Below, piece by piece: positions 43,750 to 53,639 of a stretch of DNA of 64,000 nt. The position numbers were made by a program, and so were the translations under genes. The notes beneath the pieces are model-generated. The model saw only the letters and a list, made by a program, of their open reading frames with translations, was not told the DNA's origin and did not search any database. Source of the stretch: Octadecabacter arcticus 238. GTDB taxonomy: Bacteria > Pseudomonadota > Alphaproteobacteria > Rhodobacterales > Rhodobacteraceae. Within the stretch, counting starts at the first letter, position 1. Every line of letters begins with the position of its first letter. Location: positions 3,167,001 through 3,231,000 of the forward strand of contig NC_020908.1 of assembly GCF_000155735.2 (NCBI RefSeq), in the 5' to 3' direction.

Positions 43750-44979
43750 CTAGCCGTTCGCCATATCCCAGCCGAGCGCCTTGGCGACCGTAAAGATGTC
43801 CTTGTCGCCACGACCGCACATGTTCATGACCAGCAGGTGATCGGACGGCAAATCAGGCGCGATCTTCATCACATGCGCCAGAGCATGGGACGGTTCAAGC
43901 GCTGGAATAATTCCTTCCAACTGACACGACAACTGAAACGCCTCAAGCGCCTCGACATCGGTGATCGATACATATTGTGCGCGGCCAATATCGTGCAGCC
44001 ATGAATGTTCCGGCCCGATGCCGGGGTAGTCTAGTCCCGCTGAAATTGAATGGCCTTCTAGGATTTGCCCGTCGTCGTCTTGCAGCAAATACGTCCGGTT
44101 GCCGTGCAAAACGCCAGGGCGCCCGCCTGTTAAAGACGCGCAATGTTCCATCTTGGAATTCACACCCTTGCCGCCCGCCTCAACGCCGATAATGTTAACC
44201 TCTTTGTCGTCAAGGAATGGGAAAAACAGCCCCATGGCGTTGGACCCGCCACCGATTGCGGCAATCAACGTATCCGGCAAACGCCCTTCCGCGGCATGCA
44301 TCTGTTCTTTCGTTTCTTGGCCGATGATCGCCTGAAAATCGCGCACCATCGCAGGATAGGGGTGCGGACCCGCGACCGTGCCAATGCAATAAAACGTATC
44401 GCGCACGTTGGTCACCCAATCGCGCAGCGCGTCGTTCATCGCGTCTTTTAGCGTGCCACGACCCGACGTCACGGGGATCACTTCAGCACCAAGTAATTTC
44501 ATGCGAAACACGTTGGGCGCCTGACGTTCAACGTCTGTCGCCCCCATATAAACAACACATTTCAGTCCAAATTTTGCGCAGACCGTGGCGGTCGCAACGC
44601 CATGCTGACCCGCACCGGTTTCCGCAATGATCCGCGTCTTACCCATGCGCCGCGCCAGAATGATCTGGCCCAGCACATTGTTGATCTTATGCGCGCCCGT
44701 GTGGTTCAGCTCATCCCGCTTGAGGTAAATCTTCGCCCCGCCCAAGTGTTCGGTCAGACGTTCCGCGTAATACAGCGGTGACGGACGGCCCACGTAATGC
44801 GTCCAAAGATCGTGCATTTCAGCCCAGAACGCATCGTCGGTCTTGGCGAACTCATAGCGTTCTTCAAGCTCAAGGATCAGCGGCATCAAGGTCTCAGACA
44901 CAAAGCGCCCGCCAAAATCACCAAAGCGGCCTTTTTCGTCGGGGCCAGTCATAAAGGAATTGATCAGATCGTCAGGCAT
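43750..44979 (-). CDS. trpB: tryptophan synthase beta subunit
   Basis: 409 residues. PLP enzyme joining indole and serine. PLP lysine in [16 protein letters not shown] (about residue 97), glycine-rich phosphate loop GGGSNAMG (about 240), [18 protein letters not shown] (about 307). Lies 71 bp after trpF on the same strand, a trpFB operon; trpA is separate. Confidence 0.97.
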   Translation of the reverse strand: MPDDLINSFMTGPDEKGRFGDFGGRFVSETLMPLILELEERYEFAKTDDAFWAEMHDLWTHYVGRPSPLYYAERLTEHLGGAKIYLKRDELNHTGAHKINNVLGQIILARRMGKTRIIAETGAGQHGVATATVCAKFGLKCVVYMGATDVERQAPNVFRMKLLGAEVIPVTSGRGTLKDAMNDALRDWVTNVRDTFYCIGTVAGPHPYPAMVRDFQAIIGQETKEQMHAAEGRLPDTLIAAIGGGSNAMGLFFPFLDDKEVNIIGVEAGGKGVNSKMEHCASLTGGRPGVLHGNRTYLLQDDDGQILEGHSISAGLDYPGIGPEHSWLHDIGRAQYVSITDVEALEAFQLSCQLEGIIPALEPSHALAHVMKIAPDLPSDHLLVMNMCGRGDKDIFTVAKALGWDMANG

Positions 44980-45050
44980 TGCGCGTCTCCAGACTTCAAC
45001 TTTGGGTGCTACTTATTGATGTAGCGCTGTGGTGGGGGGCCGTAAAGCGC

Positions 45051-45698
45051 CTAGGCTTGTGCGGCGGCCAAAAATGCCGAAATCAGGCCCGCATCTTTGA
45101 CGCCAACCGACCCTTCGACACCGCTGGACACGTCGACTTGGGTCGCGCCCGTTAAGCGCACTGCCTCGGCCACATTGTCAGCCGTCAGGCCACCGGCCAA
45201 CATCCACGGCACCGTCCAGTATTTGCGCCCAGCCAGCAGCGTCCAGTCAAACGCCAGACCATTGCCACCGGGCAAGTCGGCATTCTTTGGCGGCTTTGCA
45301 TCAATCAGCAATTGATCCGCAACAGCGGCGTATGCGTCAATCTGCGCCAGATCGCTGGCGTCAGCAATTCCGACGGCCTTCATCACGGGCAACCCGTACC
45401 GCGCCTTTACCTCGGCCACGCGCGTGGGCGTTTCGCTGCCATGCAACTGCAACATATCCAAAGGCACCGCAGCCGTCAGATCGTCCAAGAACGCGTCATT
45501 CGCATTCACGACCAACGCGACTTTGGCGACCCCCATAGGCACGTCCACAGCCAGCGCCGCAGCCTCTTGAAACGAAACATTGCGCGGGGATTTGGGATAG
45601 AAAACAAACCCGACGTAGGACGACCCAGCAGACGCCGCCGCAGCTACGTCAGCGCCGGTCCGCAACCCGCAAATTTTGACCCGTATATCGTGTGACAT
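45051..45698 (-). CDS. trpF: phosphoribosylanthranilate isomerase
   Basis: 215 residues. Isomerises PRA to CdRP. (beta/alpha)8 barrel with general base Cys in [13 protein letters not shown] (residue 10), the [15 protein letters not shown] strand and a phosphate-binding end ([30 protein letters not shown], with catalytic Asp near 135). First gene of trpFB; six bases from the LapA-like gene upstream, so co-transcription with ihfB-lapA is probable. Confidence 0.95.
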   Translation of the reverse strand: MSHDIRVKICGLRTGADVAAAASAGSSYVGFVFYPKSPRNVSFQEAAALAVDVPMGVAKVALVVNANDAFLDDLTAAVPLDMLQLHGSETPTRVAEVKARYGLPVMKAVGIADASDLAQIDAYAAVADQLLIDAKPPKNADLPGGNGLAFDWTLLAGRKYWTVPWMLAGGLTADNVAEAVRLTGATQVDVSSGVEGSVGVKDAGLISAFLAAAQA

Positions 45699-45704
45699 TG
45701 GCCC

Positions 45705-46055
45705 TTAGCTGGCCTTGTCGAGAAGGGCGACAATCTCGTCTTTGCCCTCATGCTTTTCGGTCTTAAGGCTATCAACCTCACGCTTAAGGGCACTAACTTC
45801 GCGCCCCTTTGCGCGGGCATCTGCGCGGATACGATGCTCACGCACCCATTCCCAGAAGAACCCGATCAGCAGGCCGATCGCCACGCCGACAAAGATCGCC
45901 ATAAACAACGGCATCTGAATGTCAGGGGATATCCCAAGCGGGCCTGCCAAGGCTTCTGGCAACGCACGCAGGGTGACGACCCCACGGTTGGCCATCCCGA
46001 CAATGATAAGGGCAATCGCAGCGATTCCCCAAAATGTGAATCTGATATATTTCAT
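45705..46055 (-). CDS. LapA-domain (DUF1049) membrane protein
   Basis: 116 residues. Two membrane segments (FTFWGIAAIALIIVGMANRG; PLFMAIFVGVAIGLLIGFFWEW) followed by a cytosolic coiled coil (AKGREVSALKREVDSLKTEKHE). This is the lipopolysaccharide-assembly protein A architecture. Between ihfB and trpF on the same strand with gaps of 9 and 6 bp, the usual alphaproteobacterial arrangement. Confidence 0.85.
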   Translation of the reverse strand: MKYIRFTFWGIAAIALIIVGMANRGVVTLRALPEALAGPLGISPDIQMPLFMAIFVGVAIGLLIGFFWEWVREHRIRADARAKGREVSALKREVDSLKTEKHEGKDEIVALLDKAS

Positions 46056-46064
46056 GGGAATAGT

Positions 46065-46346
46065 TTACTTCCCGTTGAGCCGGTCCCGCAAGAGCTTGCC
46101 TGTCTTAAAGAATGGAACATGCTTCTCTTCGACCTGAACAGCCTCGCCCGTGCGCGGGTTTCTGCCCAAACGTGCGTCGCGCTTTTTTACCGAGAACGCC
46201 CCGAAACCCCGTAATTCAACACGGTCCCCGTTAGACATCGCTTCAATGATGCGGCCAAAAATTGTGTTCACAATCCTCTCCACGTCCCTTTGATAAAGAT
46301 GTGGGTTCTGTTCGGCGATTGTATCGGTCAATTCGGATCGGATCAT
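46065..46346 (-). CDS. ihfB: integration host factor beta subunit
   Basis: 93 residues from ATG 46346 ([18 protein letters not shown]) with GGGGAAG upstream; the longer frame is leader. HU/IHF fold with the DNA-bending arm [24 protein letters not shown] (residues about 58-81, carrying the intercalating Pro). Architectural DNA protein acting with IhfA. Confidence 0.95.
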   Translation of the reverse strand: MIRSELTDTIAEQNPHLYQRDVERIVNTIFGRIIEAMSNGDRVELRGFGAFSVKKRDARLGRNPRTGEAVQVEEKHVPFFKTGKLLRDRLNGK

Positions 46347-46603
46347 TTGGCGTTCTTCCCCATCAATTTCGTCGAAGTCATTTTCGTCGCGGGCAGTGGC
46401 GCAACTACCTCTTAACAATGGACTATAGTTTGGAAGTTCCCGTCACGGAAGAACCTTATGTGGAAAATTACGCTGCGATTCCGCCGATTTACGGCCAAAT
46501 CACGATCAAAGCGCCAAACGAAACCCGTCACTTGCGCGCTTGCCGCAGATGGTGCGACCGGTTCGCGCGGGTGATTCGACGGGCATCTGCCCCCGAAAAC
46601 GAA

Positions 46604-46633
46604 AAACCCCGCCAGCGCGTGCCAGCGGGGTTT
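46604..46633 (-). terminator. Rho-independent terminator of rpsA
   Basis: On the minus strand AAACCCCGC, 12-base loop, GCGGGG and a run of T. It lies 40 bp beyond the rpsA stop and so separates rpsA from ihfB. Confidence 0.88.
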
Positions 46634-46672
46634 CAAGTTTTCAGGTGGTCGGTGTGACCAGTCAGCGATGAC

Positions 46673-48358
46673 TTATGCGTCGTCGCCTTTGTTCAGCGCT
46701 GCACCAAGGATATCGCCCAAGGATGCACCGGAGTCAGAGGAGCCGAACTGTTCGACGGCTTCTTTTTCTTCCGCGATTTCGCGTGCTTTGATCGACAGAC
46801 CCAAACGGCGGGTTTTCGCGTCGATGTTGGTCACACGTGCGTCGACCTTGTCGCCTACGCCGAAACGCTCTGGGCGCTGCTCGGCACGGTCACGGGACAA
46901 ATCGGAACGACGGATGAAGGATTTCGCGCCTTCATAGTCGACCTCGATGCCACCATCTTCGATCTTTGTGACCTCAACGGTTACGATCGTGCCGCGCTTT
47001 ACGCCGCCGACTGCATCTTGGAACGGATCACCGTCCATGGCTTTGATCGAAAGCGAAATGCGCTCTTTCTCAACGTCCACTTCAGTAACCTTGGCATTCA
47101 CGATGTCGCCTTTGCGGAAATCGCCGATGACGTCTTCGCCGCGGCCTTCCCATGTCAGATCGGACAAGTGAACCATGCCGTCGATGTCGCCGTCGAGGCC
47201 AACAAACAGACCGAATTCGGTGATGTTTTTGACTTCGCCTTCAACTTCGGTGCCCTCAGGATGGGTTTCTGCAAACACTTCCCATGGGTTGCGCTGTGTC
47301 TGCTTGAGACCAAGCGAGACGCGACGTTTGGCTTCGTCGATTTCCAGAACCATAACTTCGACTTCTTGGCTCGTGGATACGATTTTACCCGGATGTACGT
47401 TCTTCTTTGTCCAAGACATTTCAGACACGTGCACAAGGCCTTCAACGCCAGCTTCCAGCTCAACAAATGCGCCGTAGTCGGTGATGTTGGTCACACGGCC
47501 CGTGTGTACGGAATCGAGTGGGTACTTGCCTGATACGGCATCCCATGGATCGTCCTGCAGCTGCTTCATGCCGAGGGAGATACGGTGGGTTTCTTTATTG
47601 ATCTTGATAACCTGCACCTTGATCGTCTCACCAATTGTGAGGATCTCGGATGGGTGGTTCACACGGCGCCATGCCATATCAGTCACGTGGAGCAGGCCGT
47701 CTACGCCGCCGAGGTCAACAAACGCACCGTATTCGGTGATGTTCTTGACGACGCCGTCAACTTCTTGACCTTCGGTCAGGTTGCCGATGACTTCGGCGCG
47801 CTGTTCGGCACGTGATTCTTCAAGAATTGCGCGACGCGATACAACAATGTTGCCACGACGACGGTCCATCTTGAGGATTTGGAACGGCTGCTTAAGACCC
47901 ATGAGTGGGCCTGCGTCGCGCACAGGGCGCACGTCAACTTGTGAGCCTGGAAGGAACGCAACAGCGCCGCCCAGATCAACAGTAAAGCCACCTTTAACGC
48001 GACCAAAGATTGCGCCTTCGACGCGCTCTTCGTCTGCATATGCTTTCTCGAGGCGATCCCAAGCTTCCTCACGGCGCGCCATCTCACGAGAGATTACGGC
48101 TTCGCCACGGGCATTCTCGGAGGCGCGAAGGAATACTTCGACAACATCTCCGACAGCAATTTCAGGAGCTTCGCCAGGATCTGCGAATTCTTTAATATCA
48201 ACGCGGCCTTCCATCTTGTAGCCGACGTCGATGATGGCTTGTCCCGCTTCGATTGCGATGACTTTGCCTTTGACAACACTGCCTTCTTTAGGTGTGTCAA
48301 TTTCGAAGCTTTCGTTCAAGAGTGCTTCAAACTCGTCCATAGATACGTTCTGAGCCAT
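46673..48358 (-). CDS. rpsA: 30S ribosomal protein S1
   Basis: 561 residues from ATG 48358 (MAQNVSMDEFEALLNESF) with AGGAAA upstream; the longer frame reads through the 5' leader. Six S1 RNA-binding domains, starting at about 30, 115, 200, 285, 375 and 460 (for example GVVKNITEYGAFVDLGGVDGLLHV split across domain 3, and TEFGLFVGLDGDIDGMVHLS). Recruits mRNA to the 30S subunit. In relatives it directly follows cmk; here 6.4 kb of other genes lie between. Confidence 0.97.
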   Translation of the reverse strand: MAQNVSMDEFEALLNESFEIDTPKEGSVVKGKVIAIEAGQAIIDVGYKMEGRVDIKEFADPGEAPEIAVGDVVEVFLRASENARGEAVISREMARREEAWDRLEKAYADEERVEGAIFGRVKGGFTVDLGGAVAFLPGSQVDVRPVRDAGPLMGLKQPFQILKMDRRRGNIVVSRRAILEESRAEQRAEVIGNLTEGQEVDGVVKNITEYGAFVDLGGVDGLLHVTDMAWRRVNHPSEILTIGETIKVQVIKINKETHRISLGMKQLQDDPWDAVSGKYPLDSVHTGRVTNITDYGAFVELEAGVEGLVHVSEMSWTKKNVHPGKIVSTSQEVEVMVLEIDEAKRRVSLGLKQTQRNPWEVFAETHPEGTEVEGEVKNITEFGLFVGLDGDIDGMVHLSDLTWEGRGEDVIGDFRKGDIVNAKVTEVDVEKERISLSIKAMDGDPFQDAVGGVKRGTIVTVEVTKIEDGGIEVDYEGAKSFIRRSDLSRDRAEQRPERFGVGDKVDARVTNIDAKTRRLGLSIKAREIAEEKEAVEQFGSSDSGASLGDILGAALNKGDDA

Positions 48359-48479
48359 GTGGCGCGGTTTCCTAAGATCGTTGTTGGCCGTGCGACTAAA
48401 ACGCCGCCGGACTTCGGGTTTATGTCCACCAAAGCGGTGAACGGGTTCATTTATCTCGGTGTCGCCTTGTAATGCAAAG

Positions 48480-48500
48480 AGGGCCGGAAATTCCGGCCCT
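48480..48500 (-). terminator. 10-bp hairpin in the rpsA leader / end of upstream gene
   Basis: AGGGCCGGAA, one base, TTCCGGCCCT, then TCTTTGC on the minus strand, 122 bp before the rpsA start and 129 bp past the stop of the minus-strand AhpD-like gene. Probably terminates that gene's transcript. Confidence 0.6.
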
Positions 48501-48628
48501 GCCAAATTGCACCTTTGGACGACGCTTCAACGAGGCGGCTTATAGGCTGGATTTTCGTTGTTTGCAAGGGGTGGAGCACCATCAGCCGCTGGATATAGAT
48601 GTGCGCAACTGATGGCGGACCTGGTTAG

Positions 48629-49198
48629 TTATGTCACGATTGGCGTATCGCCACGCTTCCAAAGGAACCCCTGCATCGGTTCGTCAACAACTGTCTGAGC
48701 GAAATGGTTGATGTAGTTAGACATTGTCTTTTGCGCGACCGCCAACACCACGTCCAACGCAGCGCGGTGGGTATATCCAGCCGCAAAAAACGCATCAAAC
48801 TGCGCGTCGGTCATCACACCGCGTTGGCGCACAACCCGCAATGTGAATGTGCGCAATGCCTCCAGCTTTTCGTTCGGCAAGGCTGTCTCATCGCGCAGCG
48901 CCTGCGTGATGTCATCGGACACCTTCATCATTTTTGCGATGCCTGTGTGGGCCGGCACGCAGTAATGACATTCATTTTCGACGTTAATCGCCTGCCAGAC
49001 GACTGTCATTTCATCGGCATCGAAATCTGTGTCCGTAAACAGCTTGTGCAGCACCTGATAACCCTCAAGCACCTGCGGGCTATCCGACATTACCTGATGC
49101 AAGCCAGGCAAGCGGCCAAATGCGGCTTGCGATTTTTCAAGCAACGGCTTGGACGCCTCGGGGGCCGTGGTCAGATCATGGGATGGGAAGTCGGTCAT
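48629..49198 (-). CDS. carboxymuconolactone decarboxylase / AhpD-like peroxidase-related protein
   Basis: 189 residues. CxxC motif Cys77 and Cys80 in NECHYCVPAHTGIAKMM with the following His, as in AhpD-like alkylhydroperoxidases; helical throughout, with a second half resembling the same fold. Likely antioxidant or disulfide reductase. Divergent from a tetR gene; two TetR-type palindromes lie in the shared promoter region, so it is the probable regulated gene. Confidence 0.85.
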   Translation of the reverse strand: MTDFPSHDLTTAPEASKPLLEKSQAAFGRLPGLHQVMSDSPQVLEGYQVLHKLFTDTDFDADEMTVVWQAINVENECHYCVPAHTGIAKMMKVSDDITQALRDETALPNEKLEALRTFTLRVVRQRGVMTDAQFDAFFAAGYTHRAALDVVLAVAQKTMSNYINHFAQTVVDEPMQGFLWKRGDTPIVT

Positions 49199-49241
49199 GG
49201 GAATCTCCTGTTTTCTGCATGTGCCGCCCTTTTGTCCTTTC

Positions 49242-49281
49242 TTGAGCGATCACTCAAGTATATAATTGAGCGAACACTCAA
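49242..49281. promoter_or_regulatory. two TetR-type operators
   Basis: TTGAGCGATCACTCAA (49242-49257) and TTGAGCGAACACTCAA (49266-49281): 16-bp palindromes with TTGAG/CTCAA arms, 24 bp centre to centre, between the AhpD-like gene and tetR. The spacing of about two helical turns would let two dimers bind on the same face. Confidence 0.8.
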
Positions 49282-49295
49282 CAATATTGTGACCC

Positions 49296-49868
49296 ATGCC
49301 ACGCAAACCATCCTATGACCGCGAAGACCTAATTCGCCGCGCCCGCGACATGTTCTGGAAACAGGGCTGGGCAGGCACGTCCCTCAAGAATTTGGAAACA
49401 ACGCTATACTTGAAGCCGGGCAGCTTTTACGCGGCTTTCGGGTCCAAGGACGCGTTGTACCAGCTCGCTCTTGATCTATATGCGGCGGATGGCGCGGCGA
49501 CTTTGGCGGCACTTGAACACGCGCACGGCCCCTTGGGGGCGCTTCAGGCATTCCCGCGCCATGTTATCGAAAATAAAGCAGCGCCAGCACGGGCCTGTAT
49601 GCTGGCCAAGACATTTCTAGAATTATCGCCCCATGGCCACCCGCTTGCCGATCACGCCAACGGGCATCTGACACGGATGGAACATCGCTTTGCGGACCTG
49701 TTTGGCAAGGCACAAGCGCAAAACCAGATCGGCATCGGTCACGACGCATGCGGCCTTGCGCGGAGGTACCAGTCAGACCTGCTGGGAATGCGCATTTCGG
49801 CAGAACGTCCCGACTATGACGCCGCCGCAACCGCGCTCGAAATTGCCCAAAGCCTAAGCCGGCTTTAA
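49296..49868 (+). CDS. TetR-family regulator
   Basis: 190 residues. N-terminal helix-turn-helix (RARDMFWKQGWAGTSLKNLETTLYLKPGSFYAAFGSKDALY split here: residues about 15-50) and a TetR C-terminal ligand domain. Starts 14 bp after the second operator, so it should repress itself and the divergent AhpD-like gene. Inducer unknown. The small membrane-protein gene follows after 24 bp. Confidence 0.88.
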   Translation: MPRKPSYDREDLIRRARDMFWKQGWAGTSLKNLETTLYLKPGSFYAAFGSKDALYQLALDLYAADGAATLAALEHAHGPLGALQAFPRHVIENKAAPARACMLAKTFLELSPHGHPLADHANGHLTRMEHRFADLFGKAQAQNQIGIGHDACGLARRYQSDLLGMRISAERPDYDAAATALEIAQSLSRL

Positions 49869-49892
49869 CCTCAATCGATAAGGACCCGCATC

Positions 49893-50309
49893 ATGACCCT
49901 AGGCGACGCAATGGCAAACCAAACAGCTTGGCTCAATGTATGGCTCCCGATCTTGATGTTTGGCAGCTTCATACTGCCCCTCGCCTTGCTGGTCTGGAAG
50001 TCCAGCCGCATGGCAGGGCTTGCCGCCATCGCTGCGGGCCTGCTTAGCTTTGTCGCTATAAGCTGGATGTATGAACAGCTGGGGTATGTGAAACTTCTGG
50101 GCCTGCCACATGTCCTGTTTTACACACCCGTCGTTATCTATTTTATCAGCCGCCTGCGCGGCGGCAAACTGCCGAAAATTGCACGTTGGCTGATGATGGC
50201 ATCACTGGTCATCATCCTGATATCGCTGGCATTCGATTACACCGATGTCGCTAGCTACATTCTGGGCAACCGAACTCCGCTTGCGGTTCCCGACGGGTTT
50301 GCGGGTTAG
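49893..50309 (+). CDS. small multi-pass membrane protein, unrecognised
   Basis: 138 residues from ATG 49893, with AAGGA 8 bases upstream. Four membrane segments (WLPILMFGSFILPLALLVW; MAGLAAIAAGLLSFVAISWM; LPHVLFYTPVVIYFISRL; WLMMASLVIILISLAFDY). Probably in the tetR operon (24-bp gap). I do not recognise a family. Confidence 0.65.
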   Translation: MTLGDAMANQTAWLNVWLPILMFGSFILPLALLVWKSSRMAGLAAIAAGLLSFVAISWMYEQLGYVKLLGLPHVLFYTPVVIYFISRLRGGKLPKIARWLMMASLVIILISLAFDYTDVASYILGNRTPLAVPDGFAG

Positions 50310-50339
50310 GCCAATCCATCACCGATAGATCGGCCTAAC
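50305..50339. terminator. hairpin between convergent genes
   Basis: GTTAGGCC (50305-50312) and GGCCTAAC (50332-50339) with a 19-base loop, at the ends of the membrane-protein gene and the nitroreductase gene. No T-run. Confidence 0.4.
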
Positions 50340-50345
50340 TGCACT

Positions 50346-51011
50346 TCAGTCGATGCGTTCAAACAACACGTCGTCAGTCTTGCGGACTTTCTTCATCGGA
50401 GCCAGCCAGTCGTTGGCCGCGTCCCGCGTCCCAACCGCCAACATGCAGACAGACCGCAGGTTCTTGTCACCAAGCCCCAAAATATCGTCCACAGCGGACG
50501 GATCGAAACCCTCCATCGGGGTTGTGTCGACGCGCATCTGCGCGGCCGTCAGCATCCCGAAGCCCAGCGCGATATAGGCTTGCCGCGCAGCATGTTCAAA
50601 ATTCGTTTCTGCCGTGCGGGGCAAATACATGCCCTTAAGGTTGCCATAATAGCCCTCAAGCATCTCGCGTGTGCCAGGGCGTTCCTCGGCGTGATGATCG
50701 ACCACGCTGTCGATCCGCGCGTCGGTGTAGTTGTCCCATGCTGCGAACACCAAAAGATGCGATGCATCGGTAACTTGGCTTTGATCGAAAGACGCCGCAC
50801 GGATTTTGGTGCGCAGATCGTCATTGGTGATCACAAACACCTTGAACGGCTGCGTTCCACTGGATGTGGGTGCGTACTGGATCGCATCCAGAAGTGCTGC
50901 GATCTTGTCTTCACTCACGGATTTGGAAGGGTCCATTTTCTTGACCGCATAGCGCCACTGCAACGCGTCGCACAGGTCATCAGGAAGGGAATTGGAATTG
51001 GAATCAAGCAT
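50346..51011 (-). CDS. NAD(P)H nitroreductase (NfsB-like)
   Basis: 221 residues from ATG 51011, because AGGA lies 7 bases before it; the ATG at 51026 has none. FMN-binding nitroreductase fold: RYAVKKMDPSKSVSEDKI, APTSSGTQPFKVFVITN (about 46-62), and MRVDTTPMEGFDPSAVDDILG near 160-180 as in NfsB. Reduces nitroaromatics or quinones in other species. No regulatory neighbour recognised; 51012-51288 holds no gene. Confidence 0.88.
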   Translation of the reverse strand: MLDSNSNSLPDDLCDALQWRYAVKKMDPSKSVSEDKIAALLDAIQYAPTSSGTQPFKVFVITNDDLRTKIRAASFDQSQVTDASHLLVFAAWDNYTDARIDSVVDHHAEERPGTREMLEGYYGNLKGMYLPRTAETNFEHAARQAYIALGFGMLTAAQMRVDTTPMEGFDPSAVDDILGLGDKNLRSVCMLAVGTRDAANDWLAPMKKVRKTDDVLFERID

Positions 51012-51288
51012 ATTAAATCCTGTCATGTCTCACGCACCGTTTAGTGCGTTCTGCTTTGACACCTAATCTGGCTGCGCGCAGGTACAACGGGCCCCTGCAA
51101 ACATTAACTGTGCGATTTTGCACGCACCCCTCACGTCGCTTCCCGTTGCCCAAAACGCACGGCGATCGAGATCGCGGCGTCATTATATTAAACATCGATC
51201 CTTGCGGCAAAATGGGCGTTTGCATCCATTCCACCGCACAACAATTACTAGCGGTCTGAATTGCACGTCGCGCAGCCCTGACATGTGG

Positions 51289-52443
51289 TCAATCTCGATC
51301 AACGCCCAACGCCAACGCATCCAAGCTTGCAATCTCAGGCATGGACCGCCCTGCAATCCCCTGCAAATCACCATGCATGCCAACCGTTGACGCGATTACC
51401 AGATCAATCTGCTTGGCCCGCAACGCCCATTGCTTTTCGATGAACACACGTTCTTTGCGCAGGTTGTCCTGCATGTCCTCGAACCGTTCCACAATCGCAT
51501 CGACGCGCTGTTTGAACTGCGTTCCTGTCAGATAATCATAGATCATTTCCATCTTGGTTTCTTGCCCCATGGCGCGCCCTTTTGCACCCGCGACCTCAAT
51601 CAAGCCGTGGCGCAGGGACGTCGCCAAAGGCACCGCATAGCGCGGCGCGCAGACCCAGATGCCATCCACAATGCCAAAGCTGTCAACGCCCTCCGGCAAT
51701 GCCACGGACGTTATCACCGCCACCTCACAGCCGCTGCTGCGTTGATCGTTCCGCAACTTTGCCAGCCACCCTGCTGTCCAGTTTTTCGTGCGTTTGCTTT
51801 CCCATAAGATACTGCCCACAATCGCGCCTTGCGCCATCACATCCTGACGCACATCCGCGCCACCAACGCCCTTGGCGACTGGCGAAAATCCGTCCAGCGG
51901 AAACGCCTGCGCCAAAGTGTCTTCCAACACCATCTCGGCTGCCTCGCCTTGGGTTTGCATCGACCCCTGCTCAATCCGTTGTTTGAGGGCTTCAATCTGG
52001 CGGCGCATCCCCTCTTTTACCTGCGCATCTTCGGCGTCTTTCAGGGATGCCTTTTCCTGCGCTTCTTTCGTCAATTTCTCGGTCATGACGGCCCGCTCGG
52101 ACGCGATCATCTTCTGGACTGTCAATTCCAGTTCGGCTTCTTTGTCTGCCAGAACCTGTTCGCGCTTTAGTGCAGCCGCCTGCGCCGCCTGCGCCTCACG
52201 CAATTTCTGGTCCTGTTCCTTTACCCGTTCTAGCAACGCGACCTGCTCGGCGCTCGCCTCAGCCTTACCGGCGGCCTTCGCCAAGGCCGCAGCCTTACTT
52301 ATTGCGTGTTCTGCTTCGGCCTTGGCCGCTGCCAGCTGTTCACCAAAGCGCTTTTCATTGTCAGCCAACATCGGGCCTGCCAATTGTTCTGTCAGGGCAA
52401 ATTCATGACGGCAAGACGGGCATTTGATCGTAAAATCTGACAT
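51289..52443 (-). CDS. DUF2130 family protein
   Basis: 384 residues from ATG 52443 (MSDFTIKCPSCRHEFAL) with AAAGGTG upstream. N-terminal CPSC half zinc finger, a long coiled coil rich in Ala, Glu and Lys (residues 30-180), then the DUF2130 domain (VGSILWESKRTKNWTAGWLAK; DQRSSGCEVAVITSVALPEG). The latter resembles restriction-endonuclease-like folds (ExK in WESKRTK). Function unknown. It is followed by no gene of the same unit; the rhodanese gene is 49 bp upstream. Confidence 0.82.
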   Translation of the reverse strand: MSDFTIKCPSCRHEFALTEQLAGPMLADNEKRFGEQLAAAKAEAEHAISKAAALAKAAGKAEASAEQVALLERVKEQDQKLREAQAAQAAALKREQVLADKEAELELTVQKMIASERAVMTEKLTKEAQEKASLKDAEDAQVKEGMRRQIEALKQRIEQGSMQTQGEAAEMVLEDTLAQAFPLDGFSPVAKGVGGADVRQDVMAQGAIVGSILWESKRTKNWTAGWLAKLRNDQRSSGCEVAVITSVALPEGVDSFGIVDGIWVCAPRYAVPLATSLRHGLIEVAGAKGRAMGQETKMEMIYDYLTGTQFKQRVDAIVERFEDMQDNLRKERVFIEKQWALRAKQIDLVIASTVGMHGDLQGIAGRSMPEIASLDALALGVDRD

Positions 52444-52492
52444 AGAACGCACCTTTAGGGACATGGGATTAAGAACAGCATAAGACGCTCTG

Positions 52493-52891
52493 TTAAGGCT
52501 TTGGATCAGGCACCTCAACCGGACCACTGGCAGCGGCCCATGCACTGAACCCCTCGCGCAGATGGGACGCGTCAAACCCCATGTCCTGCAACGTCGCGAC
52601 GGTCAACGCCGACCGCCATCCTGATGCACAATGGAACACATATTTTTTGTCTTGCCCGAACACCGGCTTATAATAGGGGCTGTCCGGATCGACCCAGAAT
52701 TCTACCATGCCGCGCGGCGCATGCACGCTGCCCGCAATATGACCGCGCTGGCGTTCGCGCACATCGCGAATGTCCACGATTACCACGTTCGGATCATCCA
52801 GCATGGCAATCAAATCCACCGTTTCGATTTCATCAATGCGCGCCCGCGCAGCAGCGACCATATCGGCGCTCGATATTTTTAGGTTTTTCAT
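52493..52891 (-). CDS. rhodanese-domain sulfurtransferase
   Basis: 132 residues from ATG 52891. Single rhodanese domain: VVIVDIRDVRERQRGHIAGSVHAPRG and catalytic Cys in VFHCASGWRSALTV (about residue 98). Small, soluble. Handles persulfide sulfur; partner unknown. The longer upstream frame (to 53044) overlaps the divergent secreted-protein gene. Confidence 0.88.
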   Translation of the reverse strand: MKNLKISSADMVAAARARIDEIETVDLIAMLDDPNVVIVDIRDVRERQRGHIAGSVHAPRGMVEFWVDPDSPYYKPVFGQDKKYVFHCASGWRSALTVATLQDMGFDASHLREGFSAWAAASGPVEVPDPKP

Positions 52892-52970
52892 GCGGCTAAC
52901 CTGCGCCACTGCCGCCTGAGCGGTCAACCCGTCCGTTGCACGCACCCCAAAGGCGGGGCATGGTGCGCGG

Positions 52971-53639
52971 ATGTATCGTCTTCTCGCAGTTCTGGCCGTG
53001 TGGCCCACACTCGCCACCGCAGATTGGGCGCCGCGCCCGTCCATGTTCAGCTATGACGCGACGTTCGATCTTTGCACCGCTGATCCGACCGCACCTGATC
53101 TGGCAGCACGCTGTTCCGAAATCTTGGCCGCAGCCTATGTCCTGAAACGCGCGGTTGCGCGTGCGGCCACGAAATGCTTTCCAGAAAGCCTTTCAACCTG
53201 CACCAGCCCGTTTGAAGACGAAGGCTTGCCCGCCATTGCCGCGCAAATCGCCGTAGACGTCGGTTGCGATGCAACCGACCTTCGGACATTACCCGAAGAC
53301 GACCCCCTGCCCGCGAACCACTGCATAACCATTGCGTCTGACATCATGATCGACGAAGGCGTTGTCCCGCTGGACTCCAATCTCGCGTGCGGGCCGTTTC
53401 AAGCTGAATGCTTCGAATTTACGGAATTGCACATGCTCCTATGGGCGTGGGAGGCTGACATGACCACATCAGACGGAATTCGAACTTCGGATTTTATGAT
53501 CGCGTTGAAAGAAGCCTGCACAGAAGATTTCCTCGACGTCGAACGCCTTACTGGACAGCCGTTGTCTTATAACTGCTTCGCCGACGGGGCTGCCCGCCAC
53601 TGGGCCGACCTTGCCCAACAAAACCAACAGGATCAATAA
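52971..53639 (+). CDS. secreted cysteine-rich protein, unrecognised
   Basis: 222 residues. Signal peptide (MYRLLAVLAVWPTLATADWA, probable cut after ATA or ADW). The mature part has about ten cysteines (FDLCTADP, ARCSEI, TKCFPES, STCTSPF, VGCDATD, NHCITIA, LACGPFQAECFEFT, KEACTED, YNCFADG), likely paired in the periplasm. No family recognised. Its stop overlaps the start of the phosphatase gene (TAATG), so the two are coupled. Confidence 0.72.
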   Translation: MYRLLAVLAVWPTLATADWAPRPSMFSYDATFDLCTADPTAPDLAARCSEILAAAYVLKRAVARAATKCFPESLSTCTSPFEDEGLPAIAAQIAVDVGCDATDLRTLPEDDPLPANHCITIASDIMIDEGVVPLDSNLACGPFQAECFEFTELHMLLWAWEADMTTSDGIRTSDFMIALKEACTEDFLDVERLTGQPLSYNCFADGAARHWADLAQQNQQDQ

